From Armigeres subalbatus (lineage: Eukaryota; Arthropoda; Insecta; Diptera; Culicidae), in NCBI RefSeq assembly GCF_024139115.2, contig NC_085140.1, positions 320,605,259-320,669,258 on the forward strand: a stretch of DNA of 64,000 bases, written 5' to 3'. Shown in pieces: positions 21,481 through 32,279 of the stretch. A program made the position numbers and the translations under genes. The notes under the pieces were generated by a model. That model saw only the letters and a list, made by a program, of their open reading frames with translations, was not told the DNA's origin and searched no databases. Positions within the stretch are counted from its first letter, which is position 1; each line of letters begins with the position of its first letter.

Positions 21481-21993
21481 TTGAGAATCATTTTCTAATT
21501 TTTGATCGACTTTCTGCGGAAGAACTTATTAAAATGAGGCATCTGCATTAAATTACAGAACATTTTTATGTTTTCAATTGTTGTATAAACCCTTATTCGT
21601 TCTAGATGAATGTTATAAAGGAAATATAAAATGTTCCAATATTATGAAAGAATTCTTGACTACTTTTGAAGAATGATATAATATATCATGCTGAGTGGTT
21701 CATCGTAAAAGAAACAACCAATTAGAAACTGACAAACATTTTGGAATTACAAAGAAATTGACAAGATGAAAATGGGTGTTCATGTTCTTCAATAGACAAC
21801 ATGGTTTGTGTGCGTCATGTTTTAGAATGGATTAAAAATGACAACAAGTGGCGTATCTCTCCTCATAACATTTGTTTTAATAATGCTTGAGAGTGTAATA
21901 CATGCCATTAAATAAGGACTTGTACATATCCGAAAAATAATGTTAAATAACCTTGAAACGTAAATTTTTTTTCAACACCATTGTAAAAGAAAA
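21481..21993. other. AT-rich interior of a hAT-like element
   Basis: No gene or sub-element seen. Confidence 0.4.
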
Positions 21994-22312
21994 GGCCCTG
22001 AGGGCCCTCCTTAGCCGTGCGGTAAGACGCGCGGCTACAAAGCAAGACCATGCTGAGGGTGGCTGGGTTCGATTCCCGGTGCCGGTCTAGGCAATTTTCG
22101 GATTGGAAATTGTCTCGACTTCCCTGGGCATAAAAGTATCATCGTGCTGGCCTCATGATATACGAATGCAAAAATGGTAACCTGGCTTAGAAACCTCGCA
22201 GTTAATAACTGTGGAAGTGGAATGGACTGGGACTGTGAAAGGGACTGTGGAACACTAAGCTGCGAGGCGGCTCTGTCCCAGTGTGGGGATGTAATGCCAA
22301 TAAGAAGAAGAA
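21994..22312 (+). mobile_element. Full-length tRNA-derived SINE, family B
   Basis: The tRNA-like head reads CCTTAGCCGTGCGGTAAG (A box), GGCTACAAAGCAAGACCATG and GGGTTCGATTCCCGG (B box). The body has TTGGAAATTGTCTCGACTTC, AAACCTCGCAGTTAATAAC and GCTGCGAGGCGGCTCTGTCC; the tail is AATAAGAAGAAGAA. An 11-bp duplication GTAAAAGAAAA flanks it exactly (21983-21993, 22313-22323). This organisation recalls the Aedes SINE Feilai, but I cannot confirm identity without alignment. It lies inside the element at 19883-22528. Confidence 0.92.
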
Positions 22313-22528
22313 GTAAAAGAAAATGAAGCCCATCTATAGATAAGCATCAAACTAATTTTCAAATAAACTTCCTTAGATTTAGCATTTTATTTATTAAATT
22401 TCCACCTAAAACTAAATCCGCGCCAAATCCGCGCGAAACCCTAAAATCGTTATGTAAATCCGCGCCAAATCCGCGAAAACCGCGAAATCCGCGAAAATCG
22501 CGAAATCCGCGTAGTCGTAACAACCCTG

Positions 22529-22860
22529 TAATAGGACAATCCTGCCAAAGTGGTCACTGCTATTGCCTGAATATCTGCGAACATTGGTAGCTCTGCTGTT
22601 TCACTACAGACACCAAATTTTTAATTCGACTTCACAACGCTTACCGACGTTTGAACCTACTGAATAAACGAACGATAGATACAAACTGGTTCTTTGTCTC
22701 GCCTCTCTTCAACACGTGTTGGAATGCACCGTATGATTCTGTAACATTTTCAGTTATAACTTAAATTCTGAGACTTCAAAAGTGAAATGAATAGTGAGAT
22801 GGTGCTAGTAAAAAAATGTAATTTATACCCCAAAATCCGTTATCATCAAATTTAAAAAAA
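22529..22860. other. Interior of the 19086-22973 element
   Basis: Unique-looking AT-rich sequence; nothing further recognised. Confidence 0.4.
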
Positions 22861-23183
22861 ATAAGTATGTTCATTTCCCGGGAAATTCGGGAAACTGATT
22901 CAGAAATCCCGGGAATCGGGAATCCCGGAAAATATGATTTCCCGGGAAATCGTTTCCGGGAATGGAAGCCCTACTGGTCGAAGACGGTGTTCCTCTCTTT
23001 TTTTTACAGTAAAGAATTCACTAAATCATACGGTATTCCTGGAAATTCGAATTTCTTAACATCCAGTGAGATTCTGAAAAACTGAAACGGTGTGGAAATC
23101 CACATAACCATGAGAATCTATTATTTTTGCAAACCAGTAAAAACCCCCACAAGAAAATTAAAAACTGATATTTCCATGAAAAC

Positions 23184-24094
23184 GGGCCTTTTTTAGTCGT
23201 GCGGTGAGATAGGCAGCCCAAAAATTGTCCATTAAAACAGATGAAATTGTCCTTAAACAATTGAAAAATGCTCCTTAAAAAAACTGATCATTTTTCCTCA
23301 AATTATTGAACAAATTACCTTGGAATATATAAAATGCTCCGTAAACATTTGAAAAGTGTACCGTAGAAACGAAAAAAAAATGTACCGTAAGCAATTGAAA
23401 ATGCTCCTTAGAAAAACAAAGATTTGCTATTTAACTAATGATAATTGCGCAGTATATTGATATAAAAATTATTGTGAAATAGTTGAAAAAGTACCTTGAA
23501 ATTGGCTGTCATAAAGTAGAAAAAAAGAAGGAGTAAACCAATAAAAAATGCTCCTTAACCTGAAAAAATGCTCCTTAAACTAAAAACAGTGCTCCGTAAA
23601 AAAAACGAAATGATCCATAAACTTATACAAAATGTAATCTTAGCCTACAAGCTAAGCATTACAAGCTAAGCCTACAAGGAGCATTTTCAATTGTTTACGG
23701 TACATTTTTTTCGTTTCTACGGTACACTTTTCAAATGTTTACGGAGCATTTTATATATTTCAAGGTAATTTGTTCAATAAATTAAGGAAAAATGATCAGT
23801 ATTTTTAAGGAGCATTTTTCAATTGTTTAAGGATAATCATGATTGTTTCATGATGCATTTACCATTTTCCCCGGTGAGATGCCCGGCTACAAAGCAAGAC
23901 CATGCTGAAGGTTGCTGAGTTCGATTCCCGGTCCAGTTTAGATCATTTTATTTCGGGTTGGAAATTGTCTCGACTTCCCTGGGCATGAAATTATCATCAT
24001 GTTAGCCTTATGATGCACAAATGCGAAAATGAACACTAAGCTGAGAGGCGGCAATTTCCCAGTAAGGGACGTAACACCGATAAAAATAAAAAAA
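23184..24094 (+). mobile_element. tRNA-derived SINE, family B, split by a fold-back element
   Basis: The head GGGCCTTTTTTAGTCGTGCGG stops at 23210. The SINE resumes at 23881 with GCCCGGCTACAAAGCAAGAC, B box AGTTCGATTCCCGG, TTGGAAATTGTCTCGACTTC and AACACTAAGCTGAGAGGCGG. Alignment to 21994-22312 leaves a single 661-bp interruption with a 9-bp duplication CGGTGAGAT. It is more diverged and slightly deleted compared with the other copy. Confidence 0.88.
23211..23871. mobile_element. 661-bp fold-back element with about 165-bp arms
   Basis: Arms at about 23246-23412 and 23675-23833 are near-perfect reverse complements: AAATGCTCCTTAAAA, TTACCTTGGAATATATAAAA, TGCTCCGTAAACATTTGAAA and GTACCGTAGAAACGAAAA are mirrored. 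The 9-bp CGGTGAGAT flanks the insertion (23202-23210, 23872-23880). Long arms with a 9-bp duplication fit Mutator-like fold-back elements. The middle repeats ATGCTCCTTAAAC words. There is no coding. Confidence 0.85.
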
Positions 24095-24859
24095 TCCTGA
24101 AAACACTTTGCCGACCAACCATTTCTTGCTCTTGCTCTTGCTCGATCCCCGCAATATTTGCTTTCATAAAATCACATTTCGGGGAACTTAACTATGCGCG
24201 ATCATAATAAACAATCTCCAAAATCCATATCGCTGTTTAGATGTCCATCGATATGAATCGATGCACTAAAAGACGGTAAAGATGCAGAGATGTTCAGAGA
24301 TGTTTGTCAATGTATATCGTTGCATTGATATCATAATTCATCTGAAATTTGATAACCTTTCATGAAGTTTCATATCGATATTAGAATTAATTTAGAAATA
24401 ATTTAGGTGAAATACTTTGTCAAAATATATCAAAGCGTTTTTACCATACTTTACATGCATTTAGATAACAAATTATAATTATCCGTATCGTTATTGGAAA
24501 TAATTGAGTACGAAGAAATACCGATGAAATTATCTAATTTTGTTTGAAGAACTTTGAAGGAGTATAACGAGTGGTTGGTCGGGGATTCGAGAAATTCATT
24601 AGGAATTCTGTGAGTTTATTATTTGTGGAAACCAATAAAAATTCCTAGAAATTTGTAATACATTTTTGAGGTCTTCGAAAATTCAATCAGTCGTACGGCC
24701 GAGTTGCCGAATAATATGCAATTAATGGCAGTCCGTATGGATTGATTATGCGAAAGAACTGCTGGAAATTTATAAGAATTTCAATGCCAGTTCTTAAGAT
24801 AGAATGGCATTTTCTGGAAAAAATAAAATAAAAGTAGACGAACAGAAAAAAAAAACAAA
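24095..24859. mobile_element. Possible MITE (24112-24587) in AT-rich DNA
   Basis: CCGACCAACCATTTC at 24112 and GAGTGGTTGGTCGGGG ending near 24587 are inverted repeats about 475 bp apart. The interior has repeated ATCGATATGAATCGATGC-type palindromes. I see no target duplication. The remainder (24588-24859) has nothing recognisable. Confidence 0.35.
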
Positions 24860-25367
24860 TTTGCTGTGAATTCAAATCCATTTATGTTGAGGATAAGCTC
24901 GATGATAAGCAGGAAGTCGTGGGTTCAATTCCAGGCTCGTCCCTTTCCTACTTCGTTTTTCTGTATCTTAGTTCTTTCTGTGTTTCACGTTCTACCAAAA
25001 CGATTTCTACTGTTATAACCTTCTACACTAACAATTCCAAACCCTCCCGTGGAACCTATTATAGGTCGTTGAGTTCTCTGCATCTTTCTTAAGTAGATGT
25101 TCAAATAACCATCCTTCCCCATCCTCAGCATTCGTAAGGACATGGTCAGGACTGATCTCGACTATTGAAAAGGGCATTGCTTTTATCTTAGAGATAGTGA
25201 TTAGTCCCAAATCAATATCTGTGGTAACAGATGAAAGCAATGCTGCTCTCATACAATGGTCCATGTTTGTACCACCTACGAATTTGTGCGAATTGCTCAA
25301 TTCTACTGCTAATGATAATGCTAATTCAAATCCATTTAGATTGAAATTAAACACTTTTGTAAAACTT
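24860..25367 (-). repeat. Repeat family R3 with a 118-codon minus-strand frame
   Basis: The minus frame (25384-25028) includes ELSNSHKFVGGTNMDHCMRA, SKIKAMPFSIVEISPDHVLT and GEGWLFEHLLKKDAENSTTY. A second, more broken copy at 47365-47525 keeps GHLLKKDVENTST and the surrounding DNA (ATCTTTCTTAAGTA, GATCTCGACT), so this is a repeated, possibly once-coding element. On the plus strand GTGGGTTCAATTCCAGGC (about 24918-24935) looks like a B box. I do not recognise the protein. Confidence 0.5.
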
Positions 25368-26362
25368 CCCGACCAGTTAGTCATAACAAAATTTTATCAC
25401 AATTATATCAATATGTGTTACAAATAACAAAACTTGCAATAACTTTGTTATAAATTCTCTGCCAAAGATGGAGAAAAGAAAATTTCTTGATCGTCATAAC
25501 ATGATTCCAACATAATGTGTTATGTTTATTTCTACCGAAAAAAAAAATTGCCTACATTTTTGGTAGATGTGAATTGGAAAAAGAAAGGTACCCTACAGTA
25601 TAACTTGAACCTACATTCAAAGTTGAACCAGCTGGACAAATTTAATTGCCTACATTATGGATAATCATAATCTTTTCAAGAACATAATTTGTTATACAGT
25701 ACTGACCCGATTTTGTCACTCCCCGATTTTGTCTACCCCCGATTTTGTCTACCCCGATTTTATCACGTTTTCGACCCGATTTTATCACGTCCCGATTTTG
25801 TCACGTTTTCGACCCGATTTTGTCACCCCAAAAAAATTTGTCATTTTTTTTATTTTCGTAAATAATACCAAAAACAACATTGATTTTCATGAAATAACTT
25901 TCACCACCTGTAGTTTATTACGAACGACTTCTGAGTACCTGGGAAATGTTCTGTAAGCAATTTCGACAAGAAATAACAGGTACCGTTCACGCATTTAGCC
26001 TTTCCAAGGCATAAAATGATTCATATTTGTGGAATGAAATAAAAAAAATGAAAATATTTTTTTTCCAATTTTGTCACATACCCTGTTTTATCACCCCAAA
26101 ATTCACCAGGGGGGTGACAAAATCGGGATATTACTGTAGTATAAGCAACTTTCACCTCTATTTGTGTAACACAACGAGTTATATTTTTGTTCAATAAATA
26201 ACACATTTAGTAATATTTTTGTTAAAACTAGAAGAGATTTTGTTAGATTTTTTGTTATTTTAACTACTAATGGTACATGTTTTATATCAACTGCTGTTAT
26301 GGAAAACTGCTGTAACAGAATAACAAGGTATGATATAAATCTGTTACTATCTACTGGTCGGG
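25368..26362 (-). mobile_element. MITE family T, copy 2, containing a TA-flanked element
   Basis: Ends are CCCGACCAGTTAGTCATAAC and, read inward from the right, CCCGACCAGTAGATAGTAAC, flanked by TT on both sides. The core (ATTGCCTACATTTTTGG, TAACTTGAACCTACATT, AATTGCCTACATTATGGAT) is the reverse complement of the core at 17660-17830. Removing 25697-26136 and one TA leaves 553 bp, against 555 bp for copy 1, which supports the nesting. It is non-coding. Confidence 0.85.
25697..26136. mobile_element. 440-bp TA-flanked element with CCCGATTTTGTCAC words
   Basis: Ends are CAGTACTGACCCGATTTTGT and, read inward from the right, CAGTAATATCCCGATTTTGT. TA flanks both sides (25695-25696, 26137-26138), as in Tc1/mariner-type insertions. 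About eight CCCGATTTTGTCAC/TATCAC words fill 25705-25825. There is no transposase. It is inserted in MITE T copy 2. Confidence 0.85.
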
Positions 26363-29283
26363 TTAAGCGGCAATTTATTTTAGTTAAAATTTTAAAACGA
26401 AATGTATTCAACTTGAAATTGTTATCCTATCTTATTGCAACTTTCTTTTTCCACGTTCCACACCCAGTGTTGTACCTCAGCGCTTTCAAAGGCAAAGGCA
26501 ACAAAAATAAATAAAAACATGTCGAAAAAAGCGAGTGTTCAAAGCAAAAACAAACACTCTCCTCTACTCTCGAATCCAACCTGATCGCCTTCGGTTTCAA
26601 AGCCGCTTTAGACTGTAGCCGCCGCACTGGTGTGAGTGTCACTCACAGCTGCAACAAACTGACTACTGATGATTGCAAGCGAGAACCTTTACGATCTTCA
26701 CAAACTCACGAGACCCAAGTACGAACAGCTCAACCACATCCCACACGTTCACACACAGGCGGAGCGCAATCCAAATATGTGGCACAGATGTTTTGATTGC
26801 GTCGACCGTCCTTGTAGTAGCTGCGCTGCGCCCACCTCTAGGAATAGCCACCGTTGCCGAATGAGCTGCTTAACAATTCCATACTGAGTCAGTTTTTTTT
26901 ACGATGACGCGTTCATGATTTACGAGCAGCAAACAGCAATCAGTGGCTATTCCCGGGAAATGTTGAACCCGTTCCTGGAATTTGATGTTCTTCTATTCGT
27001 AAAACCCCTATTTCGGCCATATGACCATATGACGAGCATCGCGCACGAACAGCACAGATGACGAACACAGGAAGTGGAAACGTCATTCGGCCTGTGCAAT
27101 TCTTGTTGGCGAACTGGAATTGATTCATCACTTCGCTGTACTCTTAGAGTAGCTAGGTCGCGATCGCAGTATGTACTTGGTAATGACGCGCACACCGCTG
27201 ATGGGCAGCACAATTCCAGCTAGTACGTATCCGAGTTACGTAAAATCCCACACAAATGGCGGATGATCGGTAGCAATGAATCGCAGGGCTGGGAATTCCT
27301 TTTCGCGAAAGTGCTTCGTGATCATATGATCAACTGATTAGTCTACAATATCCGATTTGTTGAATTTAATTCCATTTCTGTGTTTTCAATTGATGACAAC
27401 CGTTCACAGTTTGCTTTTGATATTCGAAATCAGAAGATCATTATTAGTTCATAGGATTATACGATGAAATGGAATATATTGCCTGCTTTGAAGTGATTTC
27501 TCCATCCAATTGGGTTCAGTTCAATGACGTACGTCTGTTCCGTATTAAAACGATTTGGAAATATTAATCATTTGTTTCAATAACCCAAGGTTTCAAAGGG
27601 AGAGATCATGTTATTGAAAAATAACTCACTATCAGCCCTGACTGATGCGGTCGTACACGACTGAACCGTAGCTAGTGTATGTCGTCGTAAATGACCGGAT
27701 GTAGCATTCATGAGATCACGTACGATCGTTGTATAACTGGGACACCACGTTCATAAGTATGCGTCTCCATGTAATAGAAACACGTGATCACCGTCAATCA
27801 ATTCTATTACTTCCAGGAAGTGCTCGGTGGAAACTTTGACTCAGGCACCACAACTGAGTTCTAAAATTACCCATAACACTTAGAACGATCCCCGGAAAAT
27901 TGTTCTGAATGGAAATTTTAATCATCGTCATCATCACCATCATCGCTTCTCCACTTACAGCGCCTTTGCTCGAATGTATCAAAATAGGTTGCACCATCAT
28001 CCCGGATTGGATTTCCTCCACACGAAACGTACACGGGAGCGAATGAAGAAGACTCTTGGAAATTCATTGACCCCATCGCGGGAGCACAATGAACTACGAG
28101 CGCGAGCGATTCTTCTAGGTGAGCTCGGTGTGCACTCCCGGAGGTATGAGTCTTCGTCTAACCCAGCCAGCAGTAGTTAACCGTTGTTCTCTTCCATTCT
28201 CGCTCTGTGAACAAGCGAAAGTAAAAGAAACCAAACTTCTTTGGCTGCGGTGGCGGCGACGGCGGTTTTAATACCAGCCGCGGTAACGCGGCTTCTTGCG
28301 GTCGTTTTTTCCTGTTTGATGAAGCCGCGTTTCCGCCTAATTCAGCTGCGCGCGCCAGCACATATTCGTATGCTAAACCAAGTCAATTTACATATACTGG
28401 TCGGTCGTCGCATCGTTACCGAGGACGCAATCGCCATTCACTGCTGCAGCTCATTTATGGTGAGTGCAAGTACAGTTAGCTTTGCGGAGACCATTGTCGA
28501 TTACCGTCGATTACAACCGCTTGTACAATATTGCTGATCTTGTAGTTGCGATAGGCAGGATTGGAATACCAAATCGCAAATACGAAAAGACCGACCATGA
28601 CGGACGAGGCAAGAGTGCTCACCAACAATCGCGTAGGTACGTGGCGGAGGCTCGGAAATCTCAGTGGGAAACGGGATATGGACGGCGAGGGTTGCTTTGT
28701 GCAAACGAGCATAATGCAAAAAATCTTAATTAGGGTTCCTCACTGTTTGCCAACGATCTCTGTGCAGTTCCAGCGGCGTAAACTACCTTACAAATGTGGA
28801 CATGATGCCGTTATGACCACCAACATACGATCGGATTGCATCGAACCGAGTCCCAAGAGGGGTACGCTCTCCGGTAGGGATGAAAGCTGCGATTTGTATG
28901 ATTTGCATAAGCCAAGCCTCCGCGTTCGAGCTACTGAATGGAACCTTCGGTTTGCAGAACGCAACTGTGCGCGCTCCCTTGGGGTTGCTCAAGCGGCGAC
29001 TGCACGTGCCAAATTTATGCATCTTTATTTATGGTCTATTTAATGTGTGCATAAGCGACGAGGATGTTGACTTGTTGAAACAAGTCGATTCGAAAACTGG
29101 TTTGTATCGATGCATCTTGCAGTTTATGGCTGGTGTGCTTTATTAAGCGGCATGGCATAAGATGATCTAGAGCCAGTCAGGCAGAATACAATTGAATGCT
29201 TCTTTCTTATTTCCGGATCAAAATATCAGGTTTTACAATTCGTGTTTTAGTTACGGCTTTCTTTTCCATCTAAGCATTAAGTT
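26363..29283. other. Low-repeat island, possible exons, none proven
   Basis: Nearly 3 kb with few transposon signatures and patches of higher GC (26560-27230, 27940-28720). Features seen: a palindrome GTGAGTGTCACTCAC near 26632, CATCATC runs near 27930, and a strong splice-donor match ATG|GTGAGT at 28459/28460 preceded by an open frame (28241-28459) lacking an ATG start. Frames at 28561-29043 (+) and 28783-29022 (-) overlap, so neither is supported. It may be a regulatory region or contain untranslated exons. Confidence 0.3.
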
Positions 29284-29475
29284 GGGGAAATGGCGGCTTT
29301 GGCAGTTTTTGTTCTATTATTGTCAGGGGGGTTTTTCTAAAAATAATTATGCTGAAATTTGGCCTAAACATTCTTTGCATATCAAAGAATATTGCGGCCA
29401 AATTTTATAAAATTTGGTCAACAAAAACCACCCTGACAATAATAGAACAAAACCTGCCAAAGCCGTCATTTCCCC
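29284..29475. mobile_element. 192-bp hairpin MITE
   Basis: Arms of about 48 bp are reverse complements: GGGGAAATGGCGGCTTTGGC, TTTTGTTCTATTATTGTCAG at the left and CTGACAATAATAGAACAAAA, GCCAAAGCCGTCATTTCCCC at the right. The inner part holds a smaller palindrome around AAATTTGGCC. A half copy lies at 20245-20300. Confidence 0.85.
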
Positions 29476-30221
29476 TATCATAGTCACCAGTAAAACTTTG
29501 ATTTAAACAATTATTTCGGTGCTTGAAAATCCGCAATGGAACTGCACTTTACATGATTACATTTTGCCCAATCAGTCTAGTTGAGTATTCGAATATCATG
29601 TTCTCCGCATTGCGTAATATCATGAAACACAATTCGTGTTGAAAAAATCTTCGTTTTGCTAAATACTAGTTTCATCAATAACTATTATGCATTCAGTGAT
29701 GTTCAAATTTTACTGCAAGAGCATTGGGAATATCCTTTAATTACGTCACGCAGAAATTGAGTTACTTAGTTTCTGATAAAAGTTGAAATGTATCACACCC
29801 ACCTTTTAATCTACTTAATAAACATTTATGCTAATCCAGAGCCAGAGGAAGTAGTTTCAAATATGTATTATTACCATGATATCAGTATTCATTTTTTGAT
29901 CTAAAGAATAGCTTCGGTGCTTACCTGAAATGAGAATAAGAAGAAAATTTGAGTTAGAATTATCAAGTAAATTTAAATATGTATATGAGCAACAGAAAGG
30001 CTAAAGATTTCAAAATGATTGTTATATTTATGGGGATCAACAAATTAATTTGATAACGAAAAGTGCATAGTAGTAAATTAAAATATGATTTAACGACACG
30101 ATACAGAATTTACTGCATACTAAAATTGAATAAAATTTTCATAATTTTGTATGGCTACAGCTTCACTTGCCGGCAGTAAAATAAAATTTCCATGAAGAAT
30201 TAGAAGTTTTCCATAAAAAAA
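29476..30221. other. AT-rich, no feature assigned
   Basis: No gene or element boundary recognised. Confidence 0.4.
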
Positions 30222-31230
30222 TAGGAAATTGCCAGCAAGGAAATTAGGATATGAGCAATAAATAAATACAAATTTTCCACAAAACAAAAAAAAATGCAAT
30301 TATGAAAGAAGAATTTTCCATAAAGAAATCAAAATGTTCTATGGAAAAATACAAAATTTCTATAAATAAATCAATAATTAGCAATAAAAAAATAAAAAAT
30401 TCCACAATTTTTTTTCCATAAAAAATTTAAAAAAAAATTACAAAATAATCAATAAAAAATAATAAAGGAAATAACAGAAAAACTATTTAAGCTCTTTTAG
30501 TGAAATGTCTTTAACTATCTAAGACGAGATTAGTACTTTCCATTTAATTCCATCACGTTTTGTTATCCTTCCAGATACGTATTTCGACCTCAACAGTTGA
30601 GGTCACGAACTTATCGCTTTTAAAGAAGGGGTCATCCATGGAAAAATGCTCATGTTTATTGCTTTTTTTATATTTCTTTATGAACATTTTCAAATTTTGT
30701 GTATAGTATTGATTTTTTCCTGAAAAGTTTTTATTTTTTCGTGGAAAAAAAATATGTTGAGGAAAATTTTGTAATTCGGGACCGATCTGCTATTTGGACG
30801 TAACTTATTTTGTAAACAAACATTGTTCTGGGGATTCCGTTGAAAACAAGCGTTTTCTTTCAAAACTCTTATATAGTAGAGAAAAGCTTATTCTGTCGAA
30901 TACATACCGTAGTTTTATCAGGCAATGCTTGTTCTAGCGGTAATTCGCATTCCAATGTTTGTTTACAAAATAAGTTACGCCCAAATCGCAGATCGGTCTC
31001 GAATTGTTTATTGCTAATATTGATTTATTTATGGAAATTTTGTATTTTTTTAATTTTGATTTCTTTATGGAGAATTCTTCTTTTATAATTACAATTTTTG
31101 CTTCTAAAAGTGCTAAATTATTTTTGTTTTGTGGAAAATTCTAAATTATTTATGGAAATTTTGCATTATTTGTGGAAATTTTATAATTATTTATTGCTCA
31201 TACCCTAATTTCTTTATTGCTAATTCCCTA
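30222..31230. repeat. Large imperfect inverted repeat (1 kb)
   Basis: Left arm 30222-30388 and right arm 31008-31230 are recognisable reverse complements: ATATGAGCAATAAATAAAT, TTTTCCACAAAACAAAAA, GAAGAATTTTCCATAAAGAA and AATTTCTATAAATAAATCAA each have mirrored partners. The arms are built of degenerate AAATTTCCATAAA words. The spacer contains another hairpin element (30773-31005). Confidence 0.65.
30773..31005. mobile_element. 233-bp hairpin MITE within the larger inverted repeat
   Basis: AATTCGGGACCGATCTGC, TAACTTATTTTGTAAACAAA at the left is mirrored by TTTGTTTACAAAATAAGTTA, GCAGATCGGTCTCGAATT at the right, giving arms of about 50 bp with a few mismatches. It is non-coding. Confidence 0.8.
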
Positions 31231-32279
31231 TTTTTTAGAGAGAGTTTTTATTTTAGTCTCATTTGCTCAGAAAATTATAAGCTAGGGCCTGCCCAACCTT
31301 TTCAAGCCACGGGCCAATGTTTAGAATTCACACTTGCTGGCGGGCCACAAAATATTTTGAACATAGCTTTTTAAATATTTTCAAAAAAAATTTTTTTTTT
31401 TCATTTTTCTAGAAAAACTAAACACGATTTAATTGCGTTAAAACAATCTTTTTTGATTATTTTGTTTTCGTCGTTGCATTAGAGATCCATTTAATTAGAA
31501 ACATTAAATTAATCTATTCACACCGCTTACCGGATGTTGAAAAATGGAAGGCTAAGGCTAAGTCAATGATATTCGCAATAATACAGGAAGTCTCCGTATT
31601 CGGCTTTCATTTCCGTCAACATCATTTATAATTAGGGGGTTGAGTTCCCTAACGTTGATAAAGTTGATACTTGAGGAATATTGATCAGTTTCGCATATCG
31701 ATTCTTTTGGTGAATGTGGAATGGCAGGGAAATATCGCTATACTTGTGTGATTGCTTTTCCCTGCTTAGAATTGTCACAACGCCATTGTGCTTTCTTGTC
31801 ATTGCTGGTGTTATATCAATCGTAAGGTCACTTAAGTTTACGAAAGAGAAAAAAAGTTCCTTTACACAGGTCTTAACAGGCCCAAAAAACCTTTACTCTT
31901 CACCGTGTTCCGCGCATAGTTTCTACAGAGGCTGTTTCCTTAGGACACGATGTCAACAACAACCGAAATCCATTCCTTAACAAGTTCTCCATCTTGGAAA
32001 AATAATCCGTTTTGCCAAAATTTGACGAACAGCATAACTGGCCCGTACAGCATTTTCTGACTTCGTATTAGCTCAAGTGAAAAGAGTTTGTTGCTTCAGG
32101 GTGTCTACTCATCTGTAAAAACAAAATTCCCTGATTTTTCCAGGTTTTTTCCAGGTGTTTTACATTAATTTCCAGGCAAAAACAAACGTGCCATATATAG
32201 ATTTTAGCAGCAAAAGATCAATTCAAAAATGTAAATATTGCGAAAAATATTATTTAAAGAATATTTTGGTGGCTTCACA

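Larger units (their letters stand above)
19883..22528. mobile_element. hAT-like element with AAATCCGCGC subterminal words
   Basis: Ends are CAGGGTTGTTACG and its near reverse complement CGTAACAACCCTG. TAATAG flanks both sides (19877-19882, 22529-22534). AAATCCGCGC/ATTCCGCGCC words are repeated about seven times next to the left end (19915-20000) and about eight times next to the right end (22410-22510). The interior holds a decayed AATTCC array and a SINE, but no transposase. It sits entirely inside the element at 19086-22973. Confidence 0.82.
19086..22973. mobile_element. hAT-like element with TTTCCCGGGAA subterminal words
   Basis: Ends are TAGGACTTCCATTTTTCCCG at the left and, read inward from the right, TAGGGCTTCCATTCCCGG. 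The 6-bp sequence CTGGTC flanks both sides (19080-19085, 22974-22979) and is single in intact SINE copies. Near both ends TTTCCCGGGAA and its variants are iterated (about five times in 19095-19170, about six times in 22870-22960). There is no transposase frame. Total span is 3888 bp, of which 2646 are a second element. A 6-bp duplication is shorter than the common hAT 8 bp, so the superfamily is probable, not certain. Confidence 0.78.
16726..23006 (+). mobile_element. tRNA-derived SINE, family A, split into three by two transposons
   Basis: The SINE lies in three pieces: 16726-16767 (GGGCTTCGTAGCCGTGCGG, A box), 18930-19085 (B box AGTTCGATTCT, CTCCACTGGTCCACTGGATG, TCAGTCTGTACG) and 22974-23006 (CTGGTCGAAGACGGTGTTCC and a T-run). 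Joined by position, the order equals the uninterrupted copy at 46191-46395. The interruptions carry target duplications: GTCTAGAC around 16768-18929 and CTGGTC around 19086-22973. A Pol III transcript would originally have run left to right. Confidence 0.9.

Noticed and set aside
22011..22090. Possible functional tRNA gene (A and B boxes)
   Set aside because: The tRNA-like head is followed by a SINE body and tail and is flanked by a target duplication, so it is a SINE.
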